DNA of 64,000 nt, taken from DATIXJ01 sp035518715. GTDB lineage: Bacteria; Bacteroidota; Ignavibacteria; UBA10030; SZUA-254. Both the position numbers and the translations under genes were made by a program. Shown in pieces: positions 15,529-25,184 of the stretch. Position 1 is the stretch's first letter, and the number at the start of each line of letters is the position of its first letter. The stretch spans positions 212,766 through 276,765 of the forward strand of contig DATIXJ010000043.1 in the NCBI GenBank assembly GCA_035518715.1. Reading direction: 5' to 3'. The notes beneath the pieces are model-generated. The model was not told the DNA's origin, made no database searches, and worked only from the letters and a program-made list of their open reading frames with translations.

Positions 15529-18054
15529 ATGCCACTCAGCAAAAAAGCAAAAATCTGGATCATCGTGCTCTCCATTCCCGTTGGGCTCATCATCTGCTGC
15601 ATCATCGCGGCGAAAATCTATTTCACCAGTGACCGGCTGAAGGCCTTCATCATCCCAAAAATTGAAGATGCCACGCACCGGACTGTGGCTGTCGGCGATA
15701 TTTCCCTTTCGGTATTTCCAACCATTGCGGTTTCAATCGATAACCTTGCCATCTCGAACCCTGCGGGAAGCTCGTTCGACCGCGATACACTTCTTTCGCT
15801 CGATAACCTTCGGATAAAAGTGAAACTGCTCCCGCTCCTCGCATCCAGAGCCGAGATCGATTATATCGTCATCACACATCCGGTCATCTATATGGAAGTC
15901 ACGAAGGACGGGAAGAAAAATTACTCGAGCGAAGAATCCGGAAAAGCTCCAAACACCAAAGTTACCGTCGAGAGCAGTAATACCGGGGCGCTTCTCCTTT
16001 CCAATCTCGAAATCAACAACGGAGAAATCGAGCAGGTCGATAAGAAGTATGATGCGCACATGCTTATCCAGGGACTGAACCAGACATGCAGTGTCGAAGC
16101 CCTTCCGGGTGAAAACACCATGGTCATCAAGGGTACCTCGTCGATCGGCTCGTTCAGCTACGGCGCGCTGAAGATGTGGTACCTGAGCAATCAGCCGATA
16201 TCGGGCGACGAAAAACTTACCTACAATCTGCACGATGACGTGCTTTCGTTCGACGAGGCGGCATTCAAAGTTCGTGACCTGCCGCTGAAAATTTCCGGAA
16301 CGATCTCCCATCTCACACAGCCGGAACTCACGATGAACCTCGATGTCTCTTCTCCGGGTGCGGATATGGCGAGCTTACTCTCGCTCATCCCGCCGGAGAT
16401 GCTCAAGAAAACATCCGGGCTCTCGAGCTCCGGAGATGTGAAGTTTTCGTTGTCGATCAAAGGACCCTCGAGCGCGACAATGAATCCGGGAATCAGCGGT
16501 TCATTTACCGTCGGGAATGGCAAAGTGCAGTACGCCTCCCTCCCGAAATCGATTACGAATATCAATGTTGCAGGATCATTCCAGAAACCGTCGGCGCCCA
16601 TTGGAAGTATCGGCGGAGGAAACTTCACCATTGACAAGATGACGGCAACTGTCGGGAGCAACACTCTTGACGGCAAACTTTCAGTGACGAATTTCGGCGA
16701 TCCCAATCTCACGGCTTCGTTCGGTGGCAACCTCAATCTTGATGAGGTGAAGGATTTCTATCCGCTCGAGCAGGGAACAGAGATGTCGGGGATGATGAAA
16801 GCAAACGTTTCGGTTGCCGGAAAGGCGAAAGTGCCCCAGACCATGAAAGCGTCGGGAACGATTGCTTTTCAGAACGTGACCATCAAAAGCTCCGGGTCGC
16901 CGAAACCTCTGCGGAATCTGAACGGCACGATCTCGTTCAACAATCAGTCGATCGAGACAAAGCAGCTTGCCATGAATATCGGGGAATCGGATCTCAATCT
17001 CGCGTTCACACTCAATAATTATCTCGGGCTCGTGATGAGCGATGTTGCGAAGACTGCCGGGAAGCCGCATGCGACGGTCACGCTCACGTCGAAACAGCTG
17101 CGCACTGCCGACCTGATGTCCGAGCAGGCGCCACCGGCACAAGGTGCCCCAAAGAAGAGTTCGCCGGCTGCGTCGCAGGGTGCTCTCCTCCCGGATATCG
17201 ATGTCGATGCGAACGTCTCGATTGACAAGCTGCAGACTGACAAGTTTGCCCTCACCAATGCAAAGGGGTCGCTGAACATTGCCGGTGGTGTCGTCAATCT
17301 CAAGAACTTCAACGTGAACGCGTTCAATGGGACGGTGCAGACAAAAGGAATGCTTGATCTCCGGGATCCGAAAAAGAAACCGTTCAATCTTGACCTGGAT
17401 GTGAAGAATGTCGAGTCGAACGCGCTCCTCTCAAACTTCACGACATTCGGCCAGTATCTGTTCGGGAGTTTTTCGACAACGACGACGATGAAGGGGGATC
17501 TGAACGATACGCTCGGTCTGAATACCCAGACGCTTCTCGGAAACGGAACGGTCAATATTGCGAACGGGAAACTGAGCGGCTATCCTCTCACACAGAAGCT
17601 GGCGGACTTTACCAGCCTGGCCGATCTGCGCGAGATCAATTTCAAGAACTGGGCGAATGCCTTCTCGATTTCAAACGGACGTCTCAACGTAAAGGACCTG
17701 AAAATTTCGACGGGTACGACCGACTTTCTCGTCGGAGGTTCGGAGGGACTCGACGGTTCGATGGATTATAATTTGACGGTAAAGCTGCCCGCATCGGTTT
17801 CCGATAAGATCAACATCGGAGGTGTCGGTGCGCAGGTACTCCAGTTCTTCAAAGACAAAGACGGGAGGATCAATCTTCCGCTGAATGTCTCTGGTCAGGC
17901 GATGAGCCCGGTTGTGCGGCTTGATGCCTCGGCAGAGCAGAATGCGATGAAGAATGCCCTGCAGCAGAAACTGAATGATGCCACAAAGGGCACCCAGGAT
18001 GATCTGAAGAAGAAGGCGCAGGACGCGCTGAAGAACCTCTTCAAGAAGCCCTGA
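15529..18054 (+). CDS. AsmA-family protein
   Basis: 841 residues. An N-terminal membrane helix (IWIIVLSIPVGLIICCIIAAKIYF) is followed by a long periplasmic beta-rich region with AsmA features: RTVAVGDISLSVFPTIAVSIDNLAISNP near the N-terminus, repeated filament-like strands, and the C-terminal AsmA_2-type segment (GNGTVNIANGKLSGYPLTQKLADF through DFLVGGSEGLDGSMDYNLTVKLP). Proteins of this group bridge inner and outer membranes and move phospholipid. It ends in a Lys-rich amphipathic tail. AGAGGGA precedes the ATG. rsmA follows three bases after the stop. Confidence 0.88.
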   Translation: MPLSKKAKIWIIVLSIPVGLIICCIIAAKIYFTSDRLKAFIIPKIEDATHRTVAVGDISLSVFPTIAVSIDNLAISNPAGSSFDRDTLLSLDNLRIKVKLLPLLASRAEIDYIVITHPVIYMEVTKDGKKNYSSEESGKAPNTKVTVESSNTGALLLSNLEINNGEIEQVDKKYDAHMLIQGLNQTCSVEALPGENTMVIKGTSSIGSFSYGALKMWYLSNQPISGDEKLTYNLHDDVLSFDEAAFKVRDLPLKISGTISHLTQPELTMNLDVSSPGADMASLLSLIPPEMLKKTSGLSSSGDVKFSLSIKGPSSATMNPGISGSFTVGNGKVQYASLPKSITNINVAGSFQKPSAPIGSIGGGNFTIDKMTATVGSNTLDGKLSVTNFGDPNLTASFGGNLNLDEVKDFYPLEQGTEMSGMMKANVSVAGKAKVPQTMKASGTIAFQNVTIKSSGSPKPLRNLNGTISFNNQSIETKQLAMNIGESDLNLAFTLNNYLGLVMSDVAKTAGKPHATVTLTSKQLRTADLMSEQAPPAQGAPKKSSPAASQGALLPDIDVDANVSIDKLQTDKFALTNAKGSLNIAGGVVNLKNFNVNAFNGTVQTKGMLDLRDPKKKPFNLDLDVKNVESNALLSNFTTFGQYLFGSFSTTTTMKGDLNDTLGLNTQTLLGNGTVNIANGKLSGYPLTQKLADFTSLADLREINFKNWANAFSISNGRLNVKDLKISTGTTDFLVGGSEGLDGSMDYNLTVKLPASVSDKINIGGVGAQVLQFFKDKDGRINLPLNVSGQAMSPVVRLDASAEQNAMKNALQQKLNDATKGTQDDLKKKAQDALKNLFKKP

Positions 18055-18057
18055 GGG

Positions 18058-18876
18058 ATGGCAAAACAGCAGCGTCTTTTGGTCAAACCTAAACAGTCGC
18101 TCGGGCAGAATTTCCTGATCGATGAGAATATTATCAGGAAAATCATCAGTGAGTTTCATCCTTCCCCGGATGATGTTGTCGTAGAGGTTGGACCCGGAAA
18201 CGGCGCCCTCACCGCAGAACTCGCCGGACGCGTTAACCATCTGGTCACCGTTGAAATCGACGGGAGGATCATTGCATCGCTCAACGAGAGATTTGCGTCT
18301 CCCAATGTCACCATCATCCATCAGGATATTCTTGATCTCGATTTCCCCGCAGTTCATCAGCAATGGAATCATCCGCTGAGGATTATCGGGAATCTTCCAT
18401 ATCATCTGACGAGCCCGATCCTTTTCAAATGCTTTGATGCAGCAGGCGTGATCGGTGATCTCACGATCATGGTACAGCGTGAAGTGGCCCAGCGGATTAC
18501 TGCACGCGTGGGGACGAAAGCGTACGGCATCCTCTCAGTACTCACGCAATATTATGCGACGTCCCGGCTTCTGTTTCAGGTCTCACCGGGGTGTTTCTAT
18601 CCAAAACCCAAAGTCACTTCCTCGGTACTCCGGATTGCATTTCGTCATCCGCCGTCAGGAACGAATGACCAGGTCCTCTTCCGGACGGTGGTTCGGACGG
18701 CATTCGGAAAACGCAGAAAAACGCTCAGAAACTGCCTGGAGTATTTTCCTTCCATACAACTGAACATCCCGGAGCTTGAAAAGGAACTGTCCTTCCCGCT
18801 TCACCGGCGGGCGGAACAACTCACCCTTCGGGAGTTTGTCGAGCTTGCCGATCGTATTGAATCACAAATACGATAA
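18058..18876 (+). CDS. rsmA: 16S rRNA (adenine1518/1519-N6)-dimethyltransferase
   Basis: KsgA/RsmA dimethylates two adjacent adenines in the 3'-terminal helix of 16S rRNA using S-adenosylmethionine. 272 residues. Signature motifs are present: KQSLGQNFLIDENI, VVEVGPGNGALTAELA (SAM site), HQDILDLDF, and the catalytic IGNLPYHLTSPILF. The C-terminal domain has VTSSVLRI and FGKRRKTLRNCL. Probably cotranscribed with the AsmA-like gene. Confidence 0.97.
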   Translation: MAKQQRLLVKPKQSLGQNFLIDENIIRKIISEFHPSPDDVVVEVGPGNGALTAELAGRVNHLVTVEIDGRIIASLNERFASPNVTIIHQDILDLDFPAVHQQWNHPLRIIGNLPYHLTSPILFKCFDAAGVIGDLTIMVQREVAQRITARVGTKAYGILSVLTQYYATSRLLFQVSPGCFYPKPKVTSSVLRIAFRHPPSGTNDQVLFRTVVRTAFGKRRKTLRNCLEYFPSIQLNIPELEKELSFPLHRRAEQLTLREFVELADRIESQIR

Positions 18877-18956
18877 ATAAGTGATTTATCTTTTCCCTGA
18901 ATTTTGTACATTGTTGAAATTGTTTTTGAATCGGCAGTCAGTCCGAGAGAAATGTC

Positions 18957-21587
18957 TTGCCCACGGAAACACTCAATAAGGTCATCTCGAAACTCTCAAC
19001 TCCGTTGAAGCGCGGCGGGGCGGCGATCCAGGTATCCCCGCAGCTCATCGAAGCGGCGCGGTCGGAAACGCAGGATGCGTTCCGTAAGCTCGAGACTTCC
19101 CCTGCGGGATTATCGGATGCGGAAGTCGAAGCAAGGCGTGAGAAGTATGGGCTGAACGAAGCCGTTCATGAAGTCCGGCACGGCTGGCTCTGGCGTCTGC
19201 TGACTTCGCTGCGCAACCCGCTGGTGATTCTTCTCAGCGCTCTCGCGGCGATTTCGTTTGCTACGGGCGACGTCCGGGCGGGCGTCGTCATGTGCCTCAT
19301 GGTCGTGCTCGGTGTCCTGCTGAAGTTCATACAGGAAAGCCGTGCGGATACAGCTGCAGCGCGGCTCAAAGCAATGATCAAGGTGACCGCCACAGTCATT
19401 CGCGACTCCCAGCCGAAAGAAGTTCCTCTCAGAGATCTCGTACCGGGGGATATCGTAAAACTCTCCGCGGGCGATATGATCCCCGCCGACATCCGCGTTG
19501 TTTCGTCCAAGGATCTATTCATCATTCAGGCAAGTCTCACCGGCGAGTCGCTTCCGATCGAAAAATTCGATTTGCGTGAGACGCGCGAGAATGTTCCACC
19601 GCTGGAGTTCTCCAATATCTGCTTTCTTGGCACGAGCGTTGAGAGCGGAACGGCGACCGGAGTAGTCGCCGCCACGGGCAACCAGACGTATTTCGGGAGC
19701 ATGGCAGGGAGCATCGTCGGCCAGCAGATTGAAACGAGCTTCGATAAAGGGATTAAGAGGTTCACCTGGCTGATGATCCGGTTTATGATGGTGATGGTCC
19801 CGCTCGTCTTCATCATCAACGGCATCACGAAGGGCAATTGGACCGAAGCGTTTTTCTTCGCACTCGCCGTGGCGGTTGGCCTCACTCCGGAAATGCTGCC
19901 GATGATCGTGTCGGTCGGCTTGTCCCGCGGCGCAATCCTGATGTCGCGTAAGAAGGTGATCGTCAAGCGGCTCAACTCAATACAGAATTTCGGTGCGATG
20001 GATGTCCTCTGCACGGACAAGACCGGAACGCTCACGATGGATCATGTTATTCTCGAACATCACTGTGATGTTGTGAGAAAGGAGGATGATCTCGTCCTTC
20101 TTGATGCGTATCTGATCAGCCACTTTCAGACGGGATTGAAGAATGTTCTCGACCGTGCAATTCTCGAGAACCGAGAGATTCACGAGGAAAAAGAGGTGGA
20201 TTCGTACAAGAAGCTGGACGAGATTCCATTCGATTTCTCCCGCCGCATGATGTCCGTCGTGGTCGAGAAGCCGGGCGGCGGAATTCGCCTGCTGACGAAG
20301 GGCGCTCCGGAGGAGATCTTCCGGCGTTGTACACGCTTCGAGCTGGAAGAAGAAGTCCTGCCGATGGATCAGATTCTCATACAGGATTTGCGCGATGAAT
20401 ACGAACGATTGAGTGCCGAGGGATTCCGGGTGCTTGCCGTTGCCTATAAGGATCTCGAGAGCCGTCCTGCATACTCAAAGGACGACGAGACCAATCTTGT
20501 GCTGCGAGGGTATGTCGCGTTTCTCGATCCGCCGAAGGAAAGTGCCGGCCCTGCTATCGCTGTGCTGCAGAAACACGGAGTGGCCGTCAAGATCCTTACG
20601 GGTGACAATGATCTTGTGAGCAAGAAGGTCTGCCACGATGTTGGCCTCCCCACGGAGTATGCTCTGCTCGGGTCCGACATTGAAAAGCTGGACGATGAGC
20701 AGCTTATTGAAGCAGCCAGGAAGGCGACACTCTTCTCACGACTCTCTCCCGCCCACAAGCAGCGCATCATCGAGGTTCTCCGGTCAAAGGGGCATGTGGT
20801 GGGATTCCTGGGAGATGGCATCAACGATGCACCCGCACTTCGCGCAGCGGATGTCGGAATCTCCGTCGATTCTGCGGTCGACATTGCAAAAGAATCTGCC
20901 GATGTTATTCTCCTCGAGAAGAGTCTGATGGTGCTGGAAGAAGGCGTCCTGGAAGGGCGCAAGGTTTTCAGCAATATCGTGAAATATGTTCGCATGGGAG
21001 CGAGTTCCAATTTTGGCAACATGTTCAGTGTGCTCGGGGCTAGCGCGTTCCTGCCGTTCGTTCCGATGCTGCCGATACAGGTGCTGACGAATAATCTCCT
21101 GTATGATTTCTCACAGGTCCCCATCCCGACGGATAACGTGGATCCCGAGCAGATTCTCAAGCCGCGGCCCTGGTCGATGGACGACATCCGGCGCTTCATC
21201 TTGTATATCGGGCCGATCAGTTCCATATTCGACTATACCACCTATTTTGTTATGCTCTATGTCTTTAACTGCTGGGATGTAGCGAAGGCCTCGCTCTTCC
21301 AGACCGGCTGGTTCGTTGAGTCGCTGATGACACAGACACTCATCATTCATGTAATCCGGACGAATAAGATCCCATTCCTTCAGAGTACTCCGAGCGTTCC
21401 GCTCATTCTCACTTCGGCAATTATCATGTCGGTGGGGTTGCTCCTGCCGCATTCTGCGCTGGGACCTGCTCTCGGCTTCACGGAGTTGCCCTGGCTCTAC
21501 TGGCCCATTCTCTTCATGACGCTTCTTTGTTACGTCATCCTCACTCAGGTCGTGAAGGCGTACCTGTTGAAGAAGAGCTGGATATGA
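18957..21587 (+). CDS. Magnesium-translocating P-type ATPase (MgtA type)
   Basis: 876 residues, P3B-type ATPase that imports Mg2+ across the inner membrane using ATP. Features: actuator motif SLTGESLPIEK, phosphorylation site CTDKTGTLTMDH (Asp354), nucleotide domain KGAPEEIFRRC, hinge LTGDND, and GDGINDAPALRAADVGISVDSAVDIAKESAD. The C-terminal helices contain NNLLYDFSQVPIPTDNVDPEQ, which is characteristic of MgtA/MgtB rather than Ca2+ pumps. Translation appears to start at a TTG at 18957; an ATG at 18952 is out of frame. The 80-base leader showed no Mg2+ riboswitch I could recognise. Confidence 0.94.
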   Translation: MPTETLNKVISKLSTPLKRGGAAIQVSPQLIEAARSETQDAFRKLETSPAGLSDAEVEARREKYGLNEAVHEVRHGWLWRLLTSLRNPLVILLSALAAISFATGDVRAGVVMCLMVVLGVLLKFIQESRADTAAARLKAMIKVTATVIRDSQPKEVPLRDLVPGDIVKLSAGDMIPADIRVVSSKDLFIIQASLTGESLPIEKFDLRETRENVPPLEFSNICFLGTSVESGTATGVVAATGNQTYFGSMAGSIVGQQIETSFDKGIKRFTWLMIRFMMVMVPLVFIINGITKGNWTEAFFFALAVAVGLTPEMLPMIVSVGLSRGAILMSRKKVIVKRLNSIQNFGAMDVLCTDKTGTLTMDHVILEHHCDVVRKEDDLVLLDAYLISHFQTGLKNVLDRAILENREIHEEKEVDSYKKLDEIPFDFSRRMMSVVVEKPGGGIRLLTKGAPEEIFRRCTRFELEEEVLPMDQILIQDLRDEYERLSAEGFRVLAVAYKDLESRPAYSKDDETNLVLRGYVAFLDPPKESAGPAIAVLQKHGVAVKILTGDNDLVSKKVCHDVGLPTEYALLGSDIEKLDDEQLIEAARKATLFSRLSPAHKQRIIEVLRSKGHVVGFLGDGINDAPALRAADVGISVDSAVDIAKESADVILLEKSLMVLEEGVLEGRKVFSNIVKYVRMGASSNFGNMFSVLGASAFLPFVPMLPIQVLTNNLLYDFSQVPIPTDNVDPEQILKPRPWSMDDIRRFILYIGPISSIFDYTTYFVMLYVFNCWDVAKASLFQTGWFVESLMTQTLIIHVIRTNKIPFLQSTPSVPLILTSAIIMSVGLLLPHSALGPALGFTELPWLYWPILFMTLLCYVILTQVVKAYLLKKSWI

Positions 21588-21603
21588 TCTTCTTCTCTTC
21601 CAT

Positions 21604-22578
21604 GTGCCGCGCCGGGCAATCTCGCCGAAGCAGACACACTCCGCTTCAGCGATGCTGATGGGTACTTCAACGTTGCACCGTTCTCTCCGGCCTGTTGACG
21701 TTCTCGTCATTGCGTTTCTCCTCGTTCTCTCGTTGATCGATATCGTTTTCTTTCGGCGGATCTCGGACGCGCCGATGCTCATCGGCGTGAATGTTCTCTC
21801 CTCGATTGCCCTGATTGCCGTGTCCTCCTCATCGGAGTCGGGAACATCTTCTCTCGTAAAAGCCGTTCATAACTGGTACCCGGTCCCGACGATCTTTCTC
21901 GTTTTCAAGGAGATGTATATCATCATCCAGTCGCTTGCGAGGCCGGATTGTGACCCTCTCCTGATCGCCATCGATCATGCGTTATTCGGAACTCATCCCA
22001 CCGTATGGTTGGGGGCTCATTCCTCTCCCGCAGTAACGGAAATTCTCCAGGTTGCATACGTGAGTTATTATTTCATCATGCTGACGGTAGGGATAGAAAC
22101 GTTTCGCGATCAGGACCGTTCAAAATTCTCGTACGTTCTTTTTCTCATCGTGTACGGATTTTTTCTCTCGTATCTCGGCTATGTTGCATTCCCGGCGATC
22201 GGTCCGCGCTTCACGCTTCACGACTTCTCTCAGCTTAACAACGAACTCCCGGGCGTGTGGCTGACAAACGGATTGCGCGATATCATCAACGCCGGTGAAT
22301 CGATTCCGCCGAATGTCTCGAATGCCGCGCTCTACGCACAACGTGATGCATTCCCGAGCGGTCACACGGAGATGACGCTCATCTCGCTCTATCTCGCGTT
22401 TCACTATCGGCTCAAAAGCCGATGGGTGCTCCTCGTCTTTGGCTCACTCCTCATCATCAGCACCGTCTACCTGCGCTATCACTACATCATCGATGTGGTC
22501 GGAGGAATTCTCTTCATGCTCTTCGCCGTGTGGAGCGCTCCGATACTCTTCCACTGGTGGGAACGAAAACGCAGCTGA
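21604..22578 (+). CDS. PAP2-superfamily membrane phosphatase/transferase
   Basis: Up to 324 residues with about six membrane helices. The C-terminal PAP2 motifs are visible: RDAFPSGHTEMT (conserved SGH) and YLRYHYIIDVVGGI (conserved R-x5-H-x3-D). Architecture with YVSYYFIMLTVG and GYVAFPAIGPRF resembles the inositol-phosphotransferase-like PAP2 branch that handles lipid phosphates. The start is uncertain: the GTG at 21604 gives the longest frame, while ATGs at 21652 and 21658 are close to the first helix. None has a good ribosome site. It follows the P-ATPase by 16 bases. Confidence 0.85.
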   Translation: MPRRAISPKQTHSASAMLMGTSTLHRSLRPVDVLVIAFLLVLSLIDIVFFRRISDAPMLIGVNVLSSIALIAVSSSSESGTSSLVKAVHNWYPVPTIFLVFKEMYIIIQSLARPDCDPLLIAIDHALFGTHPTVWLGAHSSPAVTEILQVAYVSYYFIMLTVGIETFRDQDRSKFSYVLFLIVYGFFLSYLGYVAFPAIGPRFTLHDFSQLNNELPGVWLTNGLRDIINAGESIPPNVSNAALYAQRDAFPSGHTEMTLISLYLAFHYRLKSRWVLLVFGSLLIISTVYLRYHYIIDVVGGILFMLFAVWSAPILFHWWERKRS

Positions 22579-22771
22579 TGATTCTGCGATCAATCTTCCT
22601 TGCATTTCAGTCACTGGTTTTGTATCATTCATAAACCACGATGTAGTTCAGTCAAAACAGGGATCGCATGGCTCCGATGTTTCTGCATTCGGGATCTTCA
22701 CGGAATCGGATGCCAAGCCCCCTCTTCTCCCGGCCGGCCTTCTTTCCGATTGATTTTCTGCACGACAACGC

Positions 22772-23488
22772 ATGATCATTTCGCTGGTGAAAATCGTCTT
22801 TGCCATTTTGTATTCGGGATTTATGGCGGCACTGGAACTTCTGTGCATCCCGTTTCACCGGACCGGTAAGCTCTTTCACGCCCTTGCCAGAGTTCATGCC
22901 CGCGGAATACTGATCGGCTGCGGTGTGCGCGTGAAGGTCGAAGGTCTCGAGCGTGTTGATTTTTCGAGAAGCGCGATTTATGTTGCGAATCATGCGAGCT
23001 ATTTCGATATTCCGGCGGTTGTTGCCGGCATCCCCGCTCAGATACGCATCGTCTACAAAAAGGAGCTCGAGCGAATTCCCATATTCGGGTGGGGATTGAA
23101 ATACGGCAAGACGTACATCGGCATCGATCGCGGGAAGGGGCAGGATGCGGTGCAGAGTCTTGAGGAGGCCGCGCAACGGATCCGGAACGGGGCGTCGGTC
23201 ATCATGTTTGCGGAAGGTACTCGTACATCAGACGGAAATCTCCAGCCGTTCAAACGCGGACCGTTTTTTCTCGCCGTCAAAGCCGGAGTGCCGGTCGTAC
23301 CCGTAACGATCAGCGGGAGCTATGAGATTCTTCCCCGCCATTCGATGCGGATTCGGCCCGGCACGATCACGCTGACGCTCTCTGGACCGATCGAGCCGCC
23401 CGTATCGAACGGAAAGGACAGCGAATTCATACTCCGTGCTAAAGTGCACGAAGTGATCGCAGCGAATCTGCAGAAATTCAGGAAATGA
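22772..23488 (+). CDS. plsC: 1-acyl-sn-glycerol-3-phosphate acyltransferase
   Basis: 238 residues. Acylates lysophosphatidic acid to phosphatidic acid at the inner membrane. Family motifs: NHASYFDIP (HX4D catalytic), RIVYKKEL, FAEGTRTSDG (glycerol-phosphate binding), and VPVVPVTISGSYEIL. A hydrophobic N-terminus anchors it. Three bases separate it from gatC, and a compact run of five genes continues to pyrG. Confidence 0.94.
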   Translation: MIISLVKIVFAILYSGFMAALELLCIPFHRTGKLFHALARVHARGILIGCGVRVKVEGLERVDFSRSAIYVANHASYFDIPAVVAGIPAQIRIVYKKELERIPIFGWGLKYGKTYIGIDRGKGQDAVQSLEEAAQRIRNGASVIMFAEGTRTSDGNLQPFKRGPFFLAVKAGVPVVPVTISGSYEILPRHSMRIRPGTITLTLSGPIEPPVSNGKDSEFILRAKVHEVIAANLQKFRK

Positions 23489-23491
23489 CGT

Positions 23492-23785
23492 ATGGCAGTG
23501 ACCATGAAAGATGTCGAGCATGTCGCCAAGCTCGCACATCTGAAATTCAGTGAGGAAGAGAAAGCGGCGTTGCTGCACGATCTCAATGAGATATTGTCGT
23601 ATATGGAAAAACTTAAAGAGGTCGACACATCGTCGGTCGAACCGTTGTCTCACGTCAACCCGGTCGGGAATGTGTTCAGAGAGGATATCGTCATTCCCTC
23701 GAGTGACAGGGAAACCATACTGAAGAATGCGCCTGACCGGACGGAAGAGTTCTTCAAGGTACCAAAAGTCATCGGAGACAAGTGA
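23492..23785 (+). CDS. gatC: Asp-tRNA(Asn)/Glu-tRNA(Gln) amidotransferase subunit C
   Basis: 97 residues, full length for GatC, the small subunit stabilising GatA-GatB in transamidation of mischarged tRNAs. Recognised from VEHVAKLAHLKFSEEEKAALLHDLNEILSY and VEPLSHV, with the PDRTEEFFKVPKVI tail. gatA and gatB are not next to it, which is common. Confidence 0.95.
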   Translation: MAVTMKDVEHVAKLAHLKFSEEEKAALLHDLNEILSYMEKLKEVDTSSVEPLSHVNPVGNVFREDIVIPSSDRETILKNAPDRTEEFFKVPKVIGDK

Positions 23786-24565
23786 GTGGGTAATCCCGTA
23801 AAGGTCATCGGCATCATACCGGCGAGGTACGGCTCGACACGGCTGAAAGCAAAGCCCCTTGCGGACATCTGCGGCAAGCCGATGATCCAGCACGTGGCGG
23901 AGCGCGCACGAAAGGCCCGCTGTCTCAGCGATGTTCTCGTTGCCACAGATGATGAGCGTGTTGTGGCCGCTGTGAAGAACTTCGGTGGACATGCAGTGAT
24001 GACGCCTCAGGAGCTGCGTTCGGGAACGGACCGAATCGCGTTCGCGGCGAAAGGCCTCGCCGGAGCGGACCTCATTGTGAACATTCAGGGAGATGAGCCG
24101 CTCATAGCTCCGGAAATGATCGACGCGACGGTGGAACCGTTACTGCGCGACGCGTCGATACGTGCAGGCACAGCAGCGAAACAACTATCTTCGGAAGAGG
24201 AATTGCGAAATCCGAGCATCGTGAAAGTCGTGATGGATTCTGCCGGCAACGCGCTCTACTTCTCCAGATCCCCGATCCCGTATCTGAGGGATGGCGGCGG
24301 GGACAAAAGCTGGACCTCGATCCATACCTATTACAAACATTTCGGCATTTATGTTTTTCGCCGCGAATTTCTCATTGAATTTTCAGGATGGAGCGAGTCG
24401 GCTCTGGAAAAGGCAGAGCGGCTCGAGCAGCTTCGCATTCTCGAACATGGCGTTGCGATTCGCGTGACCCTCACCGACTGCGAGAGCGTGGCAGTCGATA
24501 CACCGGAGGATCTTGAAATGGTCAGGTCCATTCTCCGGAAGCAATTATCAGCAAAGAACTTATGA
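23786..24565 (+). CDS. kdsB: 3-deoxy-manno-octulosonate cytidylyltransferase
   Basis: 259 residues. Activates KDO with CTP to CMP-KDO for lipid A core synthesis. Motifs: IPARYGSTRLKAKPLADI, DDERVV, QGDEPLI, and YFSRSPIPY. The GTG start directly abuts the gatC stop, and the end overlaps the next gene by ATGA. Its presence argues for an LPS-bearing outer membrane. CTP for the reaction would come from pyrG two genes downstream. Confidence 0.96.
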   Translation: MGNPVKVIGIIPARYGSTRLKAKPLADICGKPMIQHVAERARKARCLSDVLVATDDERVVAAVKNFGGHAVMTPQELRSGTDRIAFAAKGLAGADLIVNIQGDEPLIAPEMIDATVEPLLRDASIRAGTAAKQLSSEEELRNPSIVKVVMDSAGNALYFSRSPIPYLRDGGGDKSWTSIHTYYKHFGIYVFRREFLIEFSGWSESALEKAERLEQLRILEHGVAIRVTLTDCESVAVDTPEDLEMVRSILRKQLSAKNL

Positions 24566-25173
24566 ACGACGATCAGAAACGTACTATCTGGGGTCACCTC
24601 CGCTCGACGTTCGGCCGCGGGCTTGCGGTCATCGTCCCGGTCGTGATCACGATCTGGGTGTTGCGCGGGCTTTTCGAGGCGGTCGACGGGATCATTTCTC
24701 CGGTCTTCGACCGCACCCTGGGTCAACACATCCCCGGGCTCGGATTCATCTCGATGGTTGTCCTGATTTTCCTGGTCGGGTTCTTTTCGCGCAACCTGAT
24801 CGGCCGAGCACTCGGGGCGGCATTTGAGCGGGTCATCTTTTCAATTCCGCTGGCGCGGACGATCTACAGCACGATGAAAGACCTCATGCAGATCGGCGGC
24901 AAGGGAAAATCGTTCCGCCAGGTTGTGCTCATCGAATATCCGCGGCAGGGAGTCTGGACAGTCGGCTTTGTGACGAATGAGATCGTGATCGGCACCACAC
25001 CTCCCAACGATACGATTAGCGTGTATATCCCCAACCCTCCGAACCCCACCTCAGGCATGCTGGTTCTTGTTCCACGGTCGAGCGCCAAGATTCTTGATCT
25101 GTCGGTGGAAGACGGGCTGAAGCTCGTTCTTTCGGGAGGAATCGTGACAACAGGAACCATTACCATGAAATAA
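24562..25173 (+). CDS. DUF502 family membrane protein
   Basis: 203 residues with two membrane helices near the N-terminus (GLAVIVPVVITIWVLRGLF and FISMVVLIFLVGFFSRNLIG) and a soluble C-terminal half containing IPLARTIYSTMKDL, VLIEYPRQGVWTVGFVT, and PNPPNPTSGMLVLVP. These are the hallmarks of DUF502, found across bacteria and in plants, with no settled biochemical role. Its start overlaps kdsB by four bases, so expression is probably coupled. Confidence 0.9.
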   Translation: MNDDQKRTIWGHLRSTFGRGLAVIVPVVITIWVLRGLFEAVDGIISPVFDRTLGQHIPGLGFISMVVLIFLVGFFSRNLIGRALGAAFERVIFSIPLARTIYSTMKDLMQIGGKGKSFRQVVLIEYPRQGVWTVGFVTNEIVIGTTPPNDTISVYIPNPPNPTSGMLVLVPRSSAKILDLSVEDGLKLVLSGGIVTTGTITMK

Positions 25174-25184
25174 TCGGAGATGAC

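Noticed and set aside
18877..18956. Mg2+ riboswitch upstream of the P-type ATPase gene
   Set aside because: The leader is only 80 bases and no M-box-like pairing was found.
20444..21226. 260-codon minus-strand frame inside the P-type ATPase gene
   Set aside because: Antisense shadow of a conserved coding region.
23228..23992. 254-codon minus-strand frame across plsC, gatC and kdsB
   Set aside because: Crosses three confidently assigned genes; composition (His/Arg/Asp-rich) is typical of antisense reading.
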